Shown here: positions 22,226-31,533 of the stretch, piece after piece
How positions within the stretch are numbered: the first letter of the stretch is position 1
Layout of the letters: each line of letters opens with the position of its first letter
DNA from: Dipteris shenzhenensis
Taxonomy: Eukaryota; Polypodiophyta; Polypodiopsida; Gleicheniales
Assembly (NCBI GenBank): GCA_047967505.1
Contig: CM106538.1
Direction: 5' to 3' (one strand)
Length of the DNA: 64,000 nt
Notes under the pieces: model-generated
Seen by the model: only the letters and a program-made list of their open reading frames with translations
Told to the model about the DNA's origin: nothing
The model's database searches: none
Made by a program: the position numbers and the translations under genes

Positions 22226-22960
22226 ATGGGCACCCATTCAGTCAATCCGTTACCGCACACACCCATCACATTTTCAAAAGACGAGCTGCAGCAAATGCAA
22301 AAGGACTTCGAGCATGAGTGTTCCACGACTCTCTTCGCACGCATCTTTGGTTCACACCCCTCCAAATCACAGGCTAGAGATTGGATGCTTGCGGGGCTTT
22401 CCCAGGAGCTCGCCTCCCACCTTAAGGATGTTCGTTTTTTGGGACGAGGCTTCTTTCAGGTATGCCTAGATTCCCCGGACATCACGAGAGACTTGCTACA
22501 GGTTGGGTTTCTACTTCTAGGCTACAAGAGGATCTTTTTGTTTCCCTTTCAATTGGGCTTTGACCCAGTTGAAGAGGGCAAGTAGGGAGTTTCTGTTTTC
22601 ATAAGGTTCCCTGGTCTCCCCTCAGTTTATCACCAGCTTCTTTCAGTTATTGGCGAGAGGTTTGGTATGGTAGCAGAAACCCCCCCTCTTCCTGGCGAGC
22701 CCTCTTCAGCTGCTGAGGCGGTCTGGATGGATGGGATACTCAGGGTTAGGGTCATTGTCTAGGACTCTAATATTTCAGATGACCACATCATGCTACAGCG
22801 ACCCGATGGGTCATTCTTCCGTCAGAGATTTGAGGTTGCAGGTCGGCAGGATTAGTGCAAGATTTGCAGATCCTCGGGGCACTTCGCTAGAGATTGCCCA
22901 AAAAGAAAAAGAGGCCCAAAAAGCAACCAGCTCGTACTAGCTTACGACAGAGAGCAGGAG
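22226..22960 (+). pseudogene. ORF1 of L1-like LINE L1
   Basis: MGTHSVNPLPHTPITFSKDE, then RDWMLAGLSQELASHLKDVRFLGRGFFQV, a DUF4283-like RNA-binding module of plant LINE ORF1, followed after stops at 22583 and 22759 by a zinc knuckle CKICRSSGHFARDC (CX2CX4HX4C). Paralogous to the minus-strand copy at 48580-49462 (FSKDELQQLKKD...LGRGFFQIVFDSS). The nucleic-acid-binding protein that coats LINE RNA. Confidence 0.8.
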
Positions 22961-23060
22961 CAGGACCTACCGCTCCACAAGCACTGCCTCAGACACGGGT
23001 TCCCCCTCCTCCTAGGGTTGCTCGAGTCCCTCCTGCGCCCCGCACCACATTTGGCCCACG

Positions 23061-23495
23061 GTGGGTTATGCCTTGGAGGCTATCCCCTTGGAGCCTCGGG
23101 AGGGTAACGCCTTGGAGCCTAGTGTTCAGGAGCCTTCTTCCACTCCACATCAGGATCAGGCTGTACCTCCCTCCATAGCCCAGGTTGTCACCTCGTTCAC
23201 AACACTTCTTGATAAGGACCCAGTACAGTTGCCTCCTTCCGTGGATAGACGGAAGGGGGTCTTACATTCTCTCCCTGCTTCGGTAGGAATCCTTCGGACC
23301 CCCTCCCCAGGACTGGCTCAACGGAAGTCCTTTTCTGCTCTTGAGGACCTCTTTGACCTCCCAGATGATGATTTTGTACCTTCCACTTTCGGAGAGCCAG
23401 TTATCGGCATCCCTATTGAGAGATCTTTCTCTCTCTCACCTGTGGACTTTCCTCCCCATGGACCTCGTGTGTATGGAAGGAGGTTAGCTCCGTAG
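23061..23495 (+). pseudogene. Proline-rich C-terminal part of LINE ORF1
   Basis: Open frame rich in Pro/Ser with VVTSFTTLLDKDPVQLPPSVD and RKSFSALEDLFDLPDDDF. The equivalent in L2 (minus, 47851-48060) shares SILADLAEFEAEEKFLFSTLGE-type sequence and the repeated arginine-lysine-serine-phenylalanine phrase. No domain known to me. Confidence 0.5.
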
Positions 23496-23496
23496 G

Positions 23497-25514
23497 ATGC
23501 AGATGCCTATCCATGCTCAAATTGATAGATTCTATGTGGATGACTGGGCTCTTGATAGAGGGGGGACATTTTGCATTGCACCTGGTGTTCCCACCTCCGA
23601 CCATTCTCTGGTAGTTTTGTCTATCTCAGAGCCCCATCTAAGAGGACGGTCTCCCAGTGTCAGGATTCCCGATGCCTTATACACAGATGAGACTGTCACA
23701 GAGGCAGTCTTGGAGATCTGGGTTTCTCACATGCAAGGGGGGTGGCCGCTCCTTCACATGTGGCCATAGCACTTGCCAGTATTAGCGGCTTTTATCAGTG
23801 CTAGGCGAGGTGAGGTACTTAGGCGGGAGATTGGTATCCGTCGGCAGTTGGCGGCCTTGCAGAGGGAGGAGCAGAGACGACCATCAGATGCTTGGATAAA
23901 GGAGCGCCTTGCTGCAGCAAGGGCTCACTTGCAGACATTGCTTGATTAGAGAGCAGAGTTTGCCTTCCATGCACGGGAGTCCTTTTGGATACAAATGGGA
24001 GGGAGAGTCAATAAACACTTTTTCTCTACACTTGGTCCCAGACATAGTAGAGAGAGTGTTAGGTAGCTTATTGACTCTGACGGCGTTTTGTAGTCTCATC
24101 CGGTTACCGTCATGCACTTAGCGATAGATGTTTTTGCCTACCTTCTTTCAGCAGATCCTCACACATAGGCCAGAGGTGTGGCTAGAGATGTAGTTTGGCA
24201 GAGTTTACCTGTGTTGGCACACTAGAGATGATATGCTCACTTGATGCTCACCTTACCAACACAGAGTTCATGACTGCTCTCTCCGCCCTTCATAAGGGCA
24301 AGTGCCTTGGTTTCGATGGTCTTACTCCATCGTTTTTTACAGCCTTTTGGGATATGATAGGTGATCATATTACTTCAGCCTTGCAGGGCATTTGGGACTT
24401 GGGTGAGATGCCTGACTCACTGACTGAGGGACTCATACACCTTATCTCAAAAGGTGGCAACATGAATTTTGCATCCCATTGGAGACCCATCACTCTTTTG
24501 GGCACTGTATACAAAATCCTTGCCAAGGCGATCAACATCCGATTGCAGCCCCTTCTTCCAGACCTCATCCATGATACTCAGACAGGCTTTGTGCATGGCA
24601 GGAGCATATTTGATAATATTTTTTCCTTTTGGGAAGCCATAGAGTGGGCTATGTAGAGCAGATAGAGGCTGGCAGTTCTACTCTTGGACTTTGAGAAAGC
24701 CTATGACATAGTAGATTGGGGTTTTCTTCAGGGCACTCTTCTACGATTTGGAATTTCAGATGCATGGATTAGAGGGGTGGCCTCCCTTTCTAGATCAGCC
24801 CACAGCTAGGTTTTGATTGGAGGGATAAGGCGTGACACGTTTCAGATTTCGAGATCAGTTCGTCAGGGATGCCCTTTAGCCCCCTTCCTCTTTCTTTTTG
24901 TGGCAGAAGCTATGAGTATCCTCCTTAGATCTCAGGCTGATCTATATGGGCTGAGATTGCTTTTGAGACAAGAGCAGGAGCTTCTTGACTGTGAGTTGGC
25001 TGATGACATTGCTATTTTTATTGAGGCCTCTTCGCAGTCACTTGATTCTTTCCGGACAGCCTTGGATATCTTTTGCTCAGCTGCAGGGGCACACATTAAC
25101 TGGCATAAATTCTTTGGCTTTTGGATCAATGATGAGGACACTCTAGGCTGGGGAGTTGACGTTGGCCTTTGCTGGATTCAGAGGGGTGTTCCTGTCAGAT
25201 ATTTGGAATGCCAAGTAGGATTGGGCATCTCTCCAGCACAGCAGTTTGCCCTAGTACTGGAGAGTGTAAGGAAAAAGCTCCTTTTTTGGAGCTCAGCCAA
25301 ACTCGACCTTGCATCTAGAGTTGTGGTAGTGAGCCAAGTTCTTTTGGCCACCACGTGGTTTGTGTGTTCTTACTGGTGTTGGTCTAGGGGTTGCATCACT
25401 CAGCTCATTAGAGCAGTCATGAATTTTTTATGGAGTGGACTTGATGGCACGGCAAATGTTGCAGCGAGGGTGGCCTGGGAGACCATTATTCTTTGCTTTG
25501 TAAGGCGGTGGTGA
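23497..25514 (+). pseudogene. ORF2 of LINE L1: endonuclease remnant and reverse transcriptase
   Basis: 23497-23769 is the C-terminal endonuclease (YVDDWALDRGG; PTSDHSLVVLS, with the catalytic SDH). RT blocks: AKCLGFDGLTPSFF-like sequence at 24298, HWRPITLLGTVYKILAKAIN (24478), DTQTGFVHGRSIFDNIFSF (24573), LLLDFEKAYDIVDWGF (24680), SVRQGCPLAPFLFLFVAEA (24855) and the catalytic box ELADDIAIF (LADD at 24996-25007). Thumb-like SSAKLDLASRVVVVSQVLL follows. Stops at 23767, 23947, 24654 and elsewhere. The N-terminal half of the endonuclease is absent. Confidence 0.87.
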
Positions 25515-26195
25515 GGGTACTCATGCCTGGGCAGGAACCTTGGAAGGATTTCTTTTTTGGACGCATTCAGGCTTGCACACCAACCTTGGGAGATGATTGG
25601 GTGGACAGCCCTCGTTGGATTTTTACTTCCGCCCGTCTCAGATCTCCTGCCTCTCCTCTCATGACTGCCATTTTGAAAGCTTGGGGGAGCTTCAGGAACA
25701 GTCTTCGAAGAGATTGATAGGCAGCCGATCATTTGGAACGATAGTATACTTGATGAGCATGGCAGACCACTGGGCACTTCCCATTACATGCAGTGGTCTA
25801 GATGGTAGAGGGGCCCCGCCTACACAGTAGGCACTTGGAAGGCATTTATTAGGCTACCTGAGGATCAGAGACTGCAGTTTGTGAGTCACCTCAGAGGGGT
25901 AGCACGCAGGATTCAGCAGATAGATGCAACCATCCCGGTGGAATGGACAGTTGAGTTGCCTATTACTTCCACCACTTGGATGGGAGCTTTTTCTAGGACA
26001 GCAGTTCCTCTATAGGTGATCGCTCTTCGAGGTCTCGGGGAAGATGCACTGGTCTTTGACGTTGGGGATGGAGGTATACTCTCTAGGTCCACAGGTGATA
26101 TTCTTTTAGAGGTTTCCTTTCAGCTTGTCAGGATTGCTGGTTTTGTGGACCATGGAGCGGGGTTGCAGTGGTACTGAAACCCCGACCCTCTACTC

Positions 26196-26790
26196 TTGGC
26201 CTTGGGATCCTGGAGATTGTGGTTATATGGAGGTGCACCTATCAGGTGCTTGCAGTGGGACCCAAGAGAGTGGGAGTGGATAGATCATGGGCACCGAGAG
26301 AGGGGAATTCCCTTCTTTCGTTTCACGGTTGGTAATGCCAGGAGATTTCAGTTGAACAGTAGGGGTTGGATTCCCTCCAGAGCCCCCCAGTGGGACAGCT
26401 TCTTCATCACCACAGATTTGCGTAGGAATTTCTGGAGGAGGCTCTAGAAATCCCTCAGAAATAGAAAGATCACTCTTTTCTTTTGGCTTTCTATTCATGG
26501 AGGGATTGCAGTGAACCTGTGGAGATCACGATTTGGGGCTGATCCCACTTGCCCTCGCTGTCATTCTGCAGAGGAGTCAGTGCGACATTGCCTTTGGGAC
26601 TGCATCCAGGCAAGGACGGTTTGGAAAGGGGTTGCTCGGATACTCATCATTTTTCATACTTTCCCTTTCTTCATGGTTTGGGGCTCGGTGCATGGTTATC
26701 CCTTACTGGGCCCCAGGTGGTTTATGAGGGTGAGCCAGTTTCTTGGGCACTCTCGGTCCGTCGGCAGGTGATAGAGCCCTGCTCTCTTTA
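26196..26790 (+). pseudogene. LINE L1 C-terminal zinc domain (zf-RVT)
   Basis: EWEWIDHGHRERGIPFFRF, RKITLFFWLSIHGGIAVN (across a frame change near 26445) and CPRCHSAEESVRHCLWDC. Same module as 6501-6941 and 56060-56420. Confidence 0.85.
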
Positions 26791-27230
26791 GGATGTACCA
26801 CTTACTCCCTTCAAAGCTTCTCATGCTTCATTGGACACCTCTTGGGAGATTTTGGCTAGCATTTCCTCTTGGCACATTTGGAGAGCCAGATGTACAGAGG
26901 CCTTGGATGACACCCAGATACACCCATCATAGGTGTTCACGGGTATTTGGACTGACACGGTTCACACTTTGATAGCCATATGGGCTAGCATGCAGGGCCC
27001 TTCACGGGCAGCCTCTTCTAGAAGGATTGTATTTTTTCGAGTTTGGAGGGGTTCGCCCCTTTTATCGAAGGTTTCTACCGGATTGAAATGGCACTATCAG
27101 CCCCAATCCTTTCTTTTTGGCTCTTGAGCTTTTCATGCATTGCATGGTGTATCCCGAATGGAGCTTGCTCTAATGGTTTCCTTTCATACTTAATAGAAGT
27201 CTCGTTTTGCAAAAAAAAGAAGGATGGCCC

Positions 27231-27692
27231 AGGTTCAGTAAGAGGACATAGGGTTTTGCAGATATAGCATAGTGATGTTTGCGGGCCAATGAATGGAACT
27301 ACCCATAGAGAGTATCGGTATTTTGTTACATTCATTGATGACTATTTCAGATTCACGTGGCTCTTTCTTATGAAACACAAATCTGAAGTGTTGTATTGGT
27401 TCAAGGCATTGGCCAAGAACAAAACCAATTCTAGAAATTGGAACACTCAATTCTAACAATGGGGGAGAGTACACTTCAAATGGTACTCGAAGGAGAATGG
27501 GATAAAGCATCACTAAACAGTGTCACACACACCTCAACACAATCCAATTGCAGAGAGGAAGAGCAGGACTCTCATTGAGATTACACGGTGTATGCTGAAA
27601 TTTAAGGTGTGAAAAGCAATAGTTACAGCCACATATATTCAAAATAAATGCCCTACGAAAGCATTGGTAGGACGTCTTTTGAGGCATTTTAT
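27231..27692 (+). pseudogene. copia integrase fragment of C1
   Basis: Continues C1 after the LINE: HSDVCGPMNGTTHREYRYFV, TFIDDYFRFTWLFLMKHKSE, HNPIAERKSRTLIEITRCML. The first catalytic Asp (HSD) and the Glu (AER) are recognisable; the block around the second Asp is frameshifted (GGEY appears as an out-of-frame remnant near 27460). Stopped by the LINE at 27693. Confidence 0.85.
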
Positions 27693-28947
27693 TAAAATTT
27701 TTTTTTTTTCAAAAAGATTACTTCATTAAGTTTGAATGAAAACCGCAAGAGTAAGCTTTAATGCGGGAGGATATCATGACATCGATGATTTAAAAAACCA
27801 GCTCAAAAAGAGCTAACAAAGATCCAAGGTAGAGGCTGAAATTGCCACTCAACCCTGAAGGAGACTCAGAGAAGAAAGGAGATCCTCTCCAAACTCTGAA
27901 AAAAGTCTCTCTCCTGGCTGTAGCTGCTTTGAAGGATTCCAGCATGCTTGCCCAGATGGCCATCAGTGTATGTATAGTATCACTCCATATACTGGCCATA
28001 GAGTGGAAAGGGTGAACTTGTGAACCCTTCATTGCCTTCGTACATCTAGCTCTCCAAATATATCAAGTTGCAATGCTTGCTAGAATCTCCCGAGATGTGT
28101 CTACCAAGGTATGAGCAGCTGTGAAAGGAGTGAAGGGAACATCTTGGAGAGAGCATGACTCCACAGAGTGTCGTCGTATAATGAAGGATAGTCTAAGTCA
28201 TGTCTCTCAAAAAACACCTGAGGGCCAGTAAGAGATAACCGTGCCACTGATCCCGAAGTCATGAAGAAGAGTGCTCTATGAAATATGCAAAGAATCCTGG
28301 CAACACCCTTCTAGATCGTCCTCGCCTCTCTGCACTCCCAAGGACAATGCTGAATTGACTCAACTATTGCGTGTCATCGAGGACAAGTAGGGTCAGCCCC
28401 GAACCTAGATCTCCACAGGTTCACTACAATCCCTCCATGAATAGAAAGCCAAAAGAAGAGAGTAATCTTTCTATTTCTGAGGGATTTCCAGAGCCTCCTC
28501 CGAAATTTTTTCTACACCTTTGCAGAAATCTGAAAACTATCCCAATGAGGAGCTCTAGAGGGCCTCCAACCTCGTTTAACCAGAGTCTCCCAGACCCAAG
28601 TGCTAGGAGAACGAGGTCAGGATTCAGATACCACTGTGAGTCCGTGTCCCACTCCATGTAGCCTGCAATCCTACCAGGATGGAAGGCAACCTCCAAAAGA
28701 ATATCATATGATGATCTGAGAAGTCTGCCTCCCAACTGAACATCAAACTCCCAATCAAGTGGACTCTGTGATCGGCATGTCATTTGTATCTAGCCATTCT
28801 GCTCGTATGGCTGCGTCTGTCTATTGCGTCCTGATTGGACTCTCTCTGAGGTGGCCAACTGATAAGAGTCTCTGATCCTCTGGAAGCTTCCTAAAAGCCT
28901 TCCAGGCACCTACTGTGGAAGCAGGTCCCCTCTCCCATCTAGACCAA
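27693..28947 (-). mobile_element. 5'-truncated L1-like LINE inserted in C1 integrase
   Basis: A 1,255-bp minus-strand copy flanked by ttgaggcattttat (27679-27692 and 28948-28961), a perfect 14-bp duplication. The T12 run at the left is the poly(A) tail. It contains the 3' UTR, the MAIWASMLESFKAATARR stretch and the zinc-domain region (minus 28424-28783). After it the C1 integrase resumes in sense (EAFYGYKPKVNHFRVF). Confidence 0.92.
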
Positions 28948-28998
28948 TTGAGGCATTTTATGGCTACAAGCCCAAGGTAAATCATTTCAGGGTATTCG

Positions 28999-30159
28999 AG
29001 TCAGGGCTCCTGTCCAGGCATCAATCCACGTAGTACAAACTTGCAGAGTAAGGCCATACACCGCATGTTCGGGTCAATAATATTGAGACCTCCTTCTCCT
29101 GTGGGGAGAATGAGGGTCTCCCAAGCCACCCTGGCTACAACATCTGAGGTGCCATCTAAACAACTCCATAGGAAGTTCGTGATAGGTCTCATGAGTTGAG
29201 CGATACAACCTCTAGATCTGCACTAAGATGGGCAAACGAACCAGGCAGTGGCCAATAATACCTGGTTCACAACCACAACCTTGGATGCAAGGTCAAGTCT
29301 TGCAGAACTCCAAAAGATGAGTTTCCTCCTCATACTCTCCAAAACGTGAGCAAACTGTTGTGCCGGAGAGATGCCCACCCCAACCTGGCATCCCAAATAT
29401 CTGATGGAAACTTCCCTCCGAATCCAAGTGAACCCTATGTCGTTCCCCCAGTCTGGAGTGTCCTCATCACTGATCCAAAAGCCATTGGATTTTTTCCAAT
29501 TAATGTGTGCACCTGCTGCAATGCAAAACAAATCCAATGCCGTCGTGAATGAAGTCAGTGTCTGTGAACTGGCATCCAAAAAAATAGTGGTATCATCTGC
29601 CAACTCACTATCTAAGAGCTCATCCTACTGCCTCAAAGGAAGCTTGAGCCCTAGAATATCAGCTTGAGCTCTAATGTAATAGCTCATAACGTCAGCCACA
29701 AATAGGAACAAAAAGGGGGCTAAGAGGCATCCCTGGCGGACCAATGTAATCTCAAACCTGTCCCCTCTGACTCCACCAATACGAACCTGGCTGTTGACCT
29801 GTAGAGTGCTGACACCCCTTTGATCCATGCATATGAGAAACTAAAACGAGTAAGTGTGCCCTCCAGAAAGCCCCCATCTACCTTGTCATAAGCTTTCTAA
29901 AAGTCCAAGAGTAGAATGGCCAGCCTGTGGCCATTATGCATGGACCAATCGGAAGCCTCCCAAAACGATAAAATGTTATCAAAGATGCTCCTGCCATGCA
30001 CAAATCCCATCTGCGTATCATGGATAAGATCCAGAAGAAAGGGCTGCAGATGAAGGTTGATAGCTTTAGCTAGGATTTTATAGAAGGTACCCAGCAAGGT
30101 AATCGGTCTCTCCACTGTGATACTAAATGCCTGCATCCCCCTTTCGGAATCAAATGAAT
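28999..30159 (-). mobile_element. L1-like LINE L2, 3' segment (RT)
   Basis: Minus-strand RT: HLQPFLLDLIHDTQMGFVHG and GRSIFDNILSFWEASDW (about 29925-30060), LVRQGCLLAPFLFLFVADV (29745), LADDTTIFLDAS (29568-29603), IRYLGCQVGVGISPAQQF and LDLASKVVVVNQVLLATAWF. Continues at 46136 beyond copia C2, which inserted here with duplication tgaat. The 3' end at 28999 lacks zinc domain, 3' UTR and tail, so this part was lost after insertion. Confidence 0.88.
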
Positions 30160-30424
30160 TGTAGGCCACTCTATGGGCTATCCATAGGTGTCACTCATTC
30201 CTTGGTATGTGCCTTGTATGCCTAGATATTATCAGTTAGGACCTATGGTACACTTAGTACTAGTTCTAGTTGGGACACCTAGTACATGTATGACACCCAG
30301 TTAGGGTTTCATTATATTAGGTGTATCTTTTGTATTCTTTATAACTTTGGTAATACAACTTCAGCAGCACATTTTGCTTCTTGCCTCCGTCTCCTGTTGC
30401 TTCCGTTGTTCACTCCACCCAACA
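30160..30424 (+). repeat. Left LTR of C2
   Basis: 265 bp, TGTAGGCCACTC...CCCAACA. Matches 35926-36105 plus 46052-46135. Confidence 0.96.
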
Positions 30425-30425
30425 G

Positions 30426-30437
30426 TGGTATCAGAGC
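30426..30437 (+). promoter_or_regulatory. Primer-binding site of C2
   Basis: TGGTATCAGAGC, one base after the LTR; initiator Met tRNA primer. Confidence 0.93.
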
Positions 30438-31533
30438 AGCTTTGCCTTGGTTTCCAGCCTTCCCCTAAACTTCATCTGGATCTCACTTTTGCTGCCTACC
30501 TTCTTTCAGGACAGAGTTTCAGCAAGTCGCCTCTCTTTCTGGCTTCCTCCTTCCGTCCCGAAGGTTTCTGTTGCGAAAAGTTTATCCAGATTGCTTCCTT
30601 CTGCTGGGCGACTGCTTCTACAGGCTGAATTGGCTGGAAACTGCATCGATTCTCTCTCCTGGAGCTTGACAACTGCATTCCCGGACTCCCATTTGCTGGT
30701 CGACACTCTTTCTCGGTGTTTTTCAGCAGGGCAACTTCAGATCTGCACCAGATCTGCTGTTTTTTGTCAGATCTACACCAGATCTACGGTTTTTTGTCAG
30801 ATCTGCACCAGATCTGTTGTTTTTTGCTGGTCGCCTCTCCTACTGGGCACCATTTAGCTGGGCGACACCTATTCCTGGTGGTTTTCAGTTGGGCGACTGG
30901 ATCTGGTTGCATTCTTGGTTGGGGCGACTGCATTTCATGCATTTTCCTGCTGTTTTTCAACTTGGACAGCACCATTGTCACTTTCTGAGTGATTGGTTTG
31001 CTTCCTAGAGCTGGAATACACTTTCAAATCAGAGATTTACTGCTGCAGCAACTGTATTTTGCTGTTTTTTGGTCATTTCTACTTGACATTGTGCCCGTGA
31101 CACTCAGATCTTGCACCAGAATCCCCTCTTTTGCTGGGCGAACTGATTTTGGTGGCATTTGGAGTGATATTCAGTCACCATTTGCTGATTTCCAGTCACT
31201 TTACAGGCTGCGTGCTTGTCATTGACTTTTCTCAGCTTCTGGGCTGATATTTGGTCATTCTTTGGTGGACATTTGTTGTCTTTCTTTCACAAGTTCATCT
31301 GGTAAGCTCGTGTTCTTTCTGTTGCACAGTTGGCAAGGCCCTTGTGCCTCTGGACTTGGCTTTTCAGGTACCATTTGATAGTGGACAGCAGTACACTTTG
31401 ACAGTGATCTTGCTCAGTTGAGGTTATGCTTTGAAAAGCCTTGAGGCTTACGCATTCAGTCACTGATACTTGCAGTTGAGAGCTTGAGGCTCTTGCTCTT
31501 TGTTTTTGTCATTCTTGTGCATTTGACTGCATA
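30438..31533 (+). other. Untranslated leader of C2
   Basis: 1.1 kb, T-rich. Contains a perfect-period array of three 30-bp units (30738-30827) with AGATCT palindromes and several GCTGGGCGACT-like phrases (30604, 30838, 30858, 30892, 30924). Unlike C3 and C4 it has few GTAC sites. No ORF supported. Confidence 0.7.
30738..30827 (+). repeat. 30-bp x 3 AGATCT tandem repeat in the C2 leader
   Basis: Units at 30738, 30768 and 30798, each beginning CAGATCT-CACCAGATCT and ending GTTTTTTG. Six AGATCT palindromes in 90 bp; a few substitutions distinguish the units. Confidence 0.93.

Larger units (their letters stand above)
17517..27219 (+). mobile_element. L1-like LINE (L1) with a nested non-LTR element
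   Basis: Bounded by the 11-bp duplication aaggatggccc (17506-17516 and 27220-27230) within C1. It starts with a C/T-rich 5' UTR (ctgctgctgctccccgctcc), is interrupted by a GC-rich non-LTR element, and continues from about 22.09 kb with ORF1 (22226-22960), ORF2 endonuclease remnant (23497-23760), reverse transcriptase (24195-25514), zinc domain (26196-26620), 3' UTR and A tail (27211-27219). The N-terminal half of the endonuclease is missing between 23495 and 23497. Several stops. Same family as L2, L3, L4 and the small 3' fragments. Confidence 0.9.
14516..28999 (+). mobile_element. Ty1/copia element C1, split by three LINE insertions and truncated
   Basis: Copia pieces in order: LTR, PBS and leader (14516-15559), gag (15560-15790, 16100-16746), protease and GAG-pre-integrase region (16747-17516), integrase (27231-27692) and a short integrase C-terminal piece (28962-28999). 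The breaks are LINE insertions at 15791-16099, 17517-27219 and 27693-28947, each with its own target-site duplication, which proves the pieces were once continuous. Sequence after 28999 (rest of integrase, RT, RNase H, right LTR) is missing: minus-strand LINE L2 begins there without a tail or duplication. Confidence 0.88.

Noticed and set aside
30738-30827. Possible CRISPR-like array
   Set aside because: Three directly abutting 30-bp units without spacers, inside a plant retrotransposon leader.
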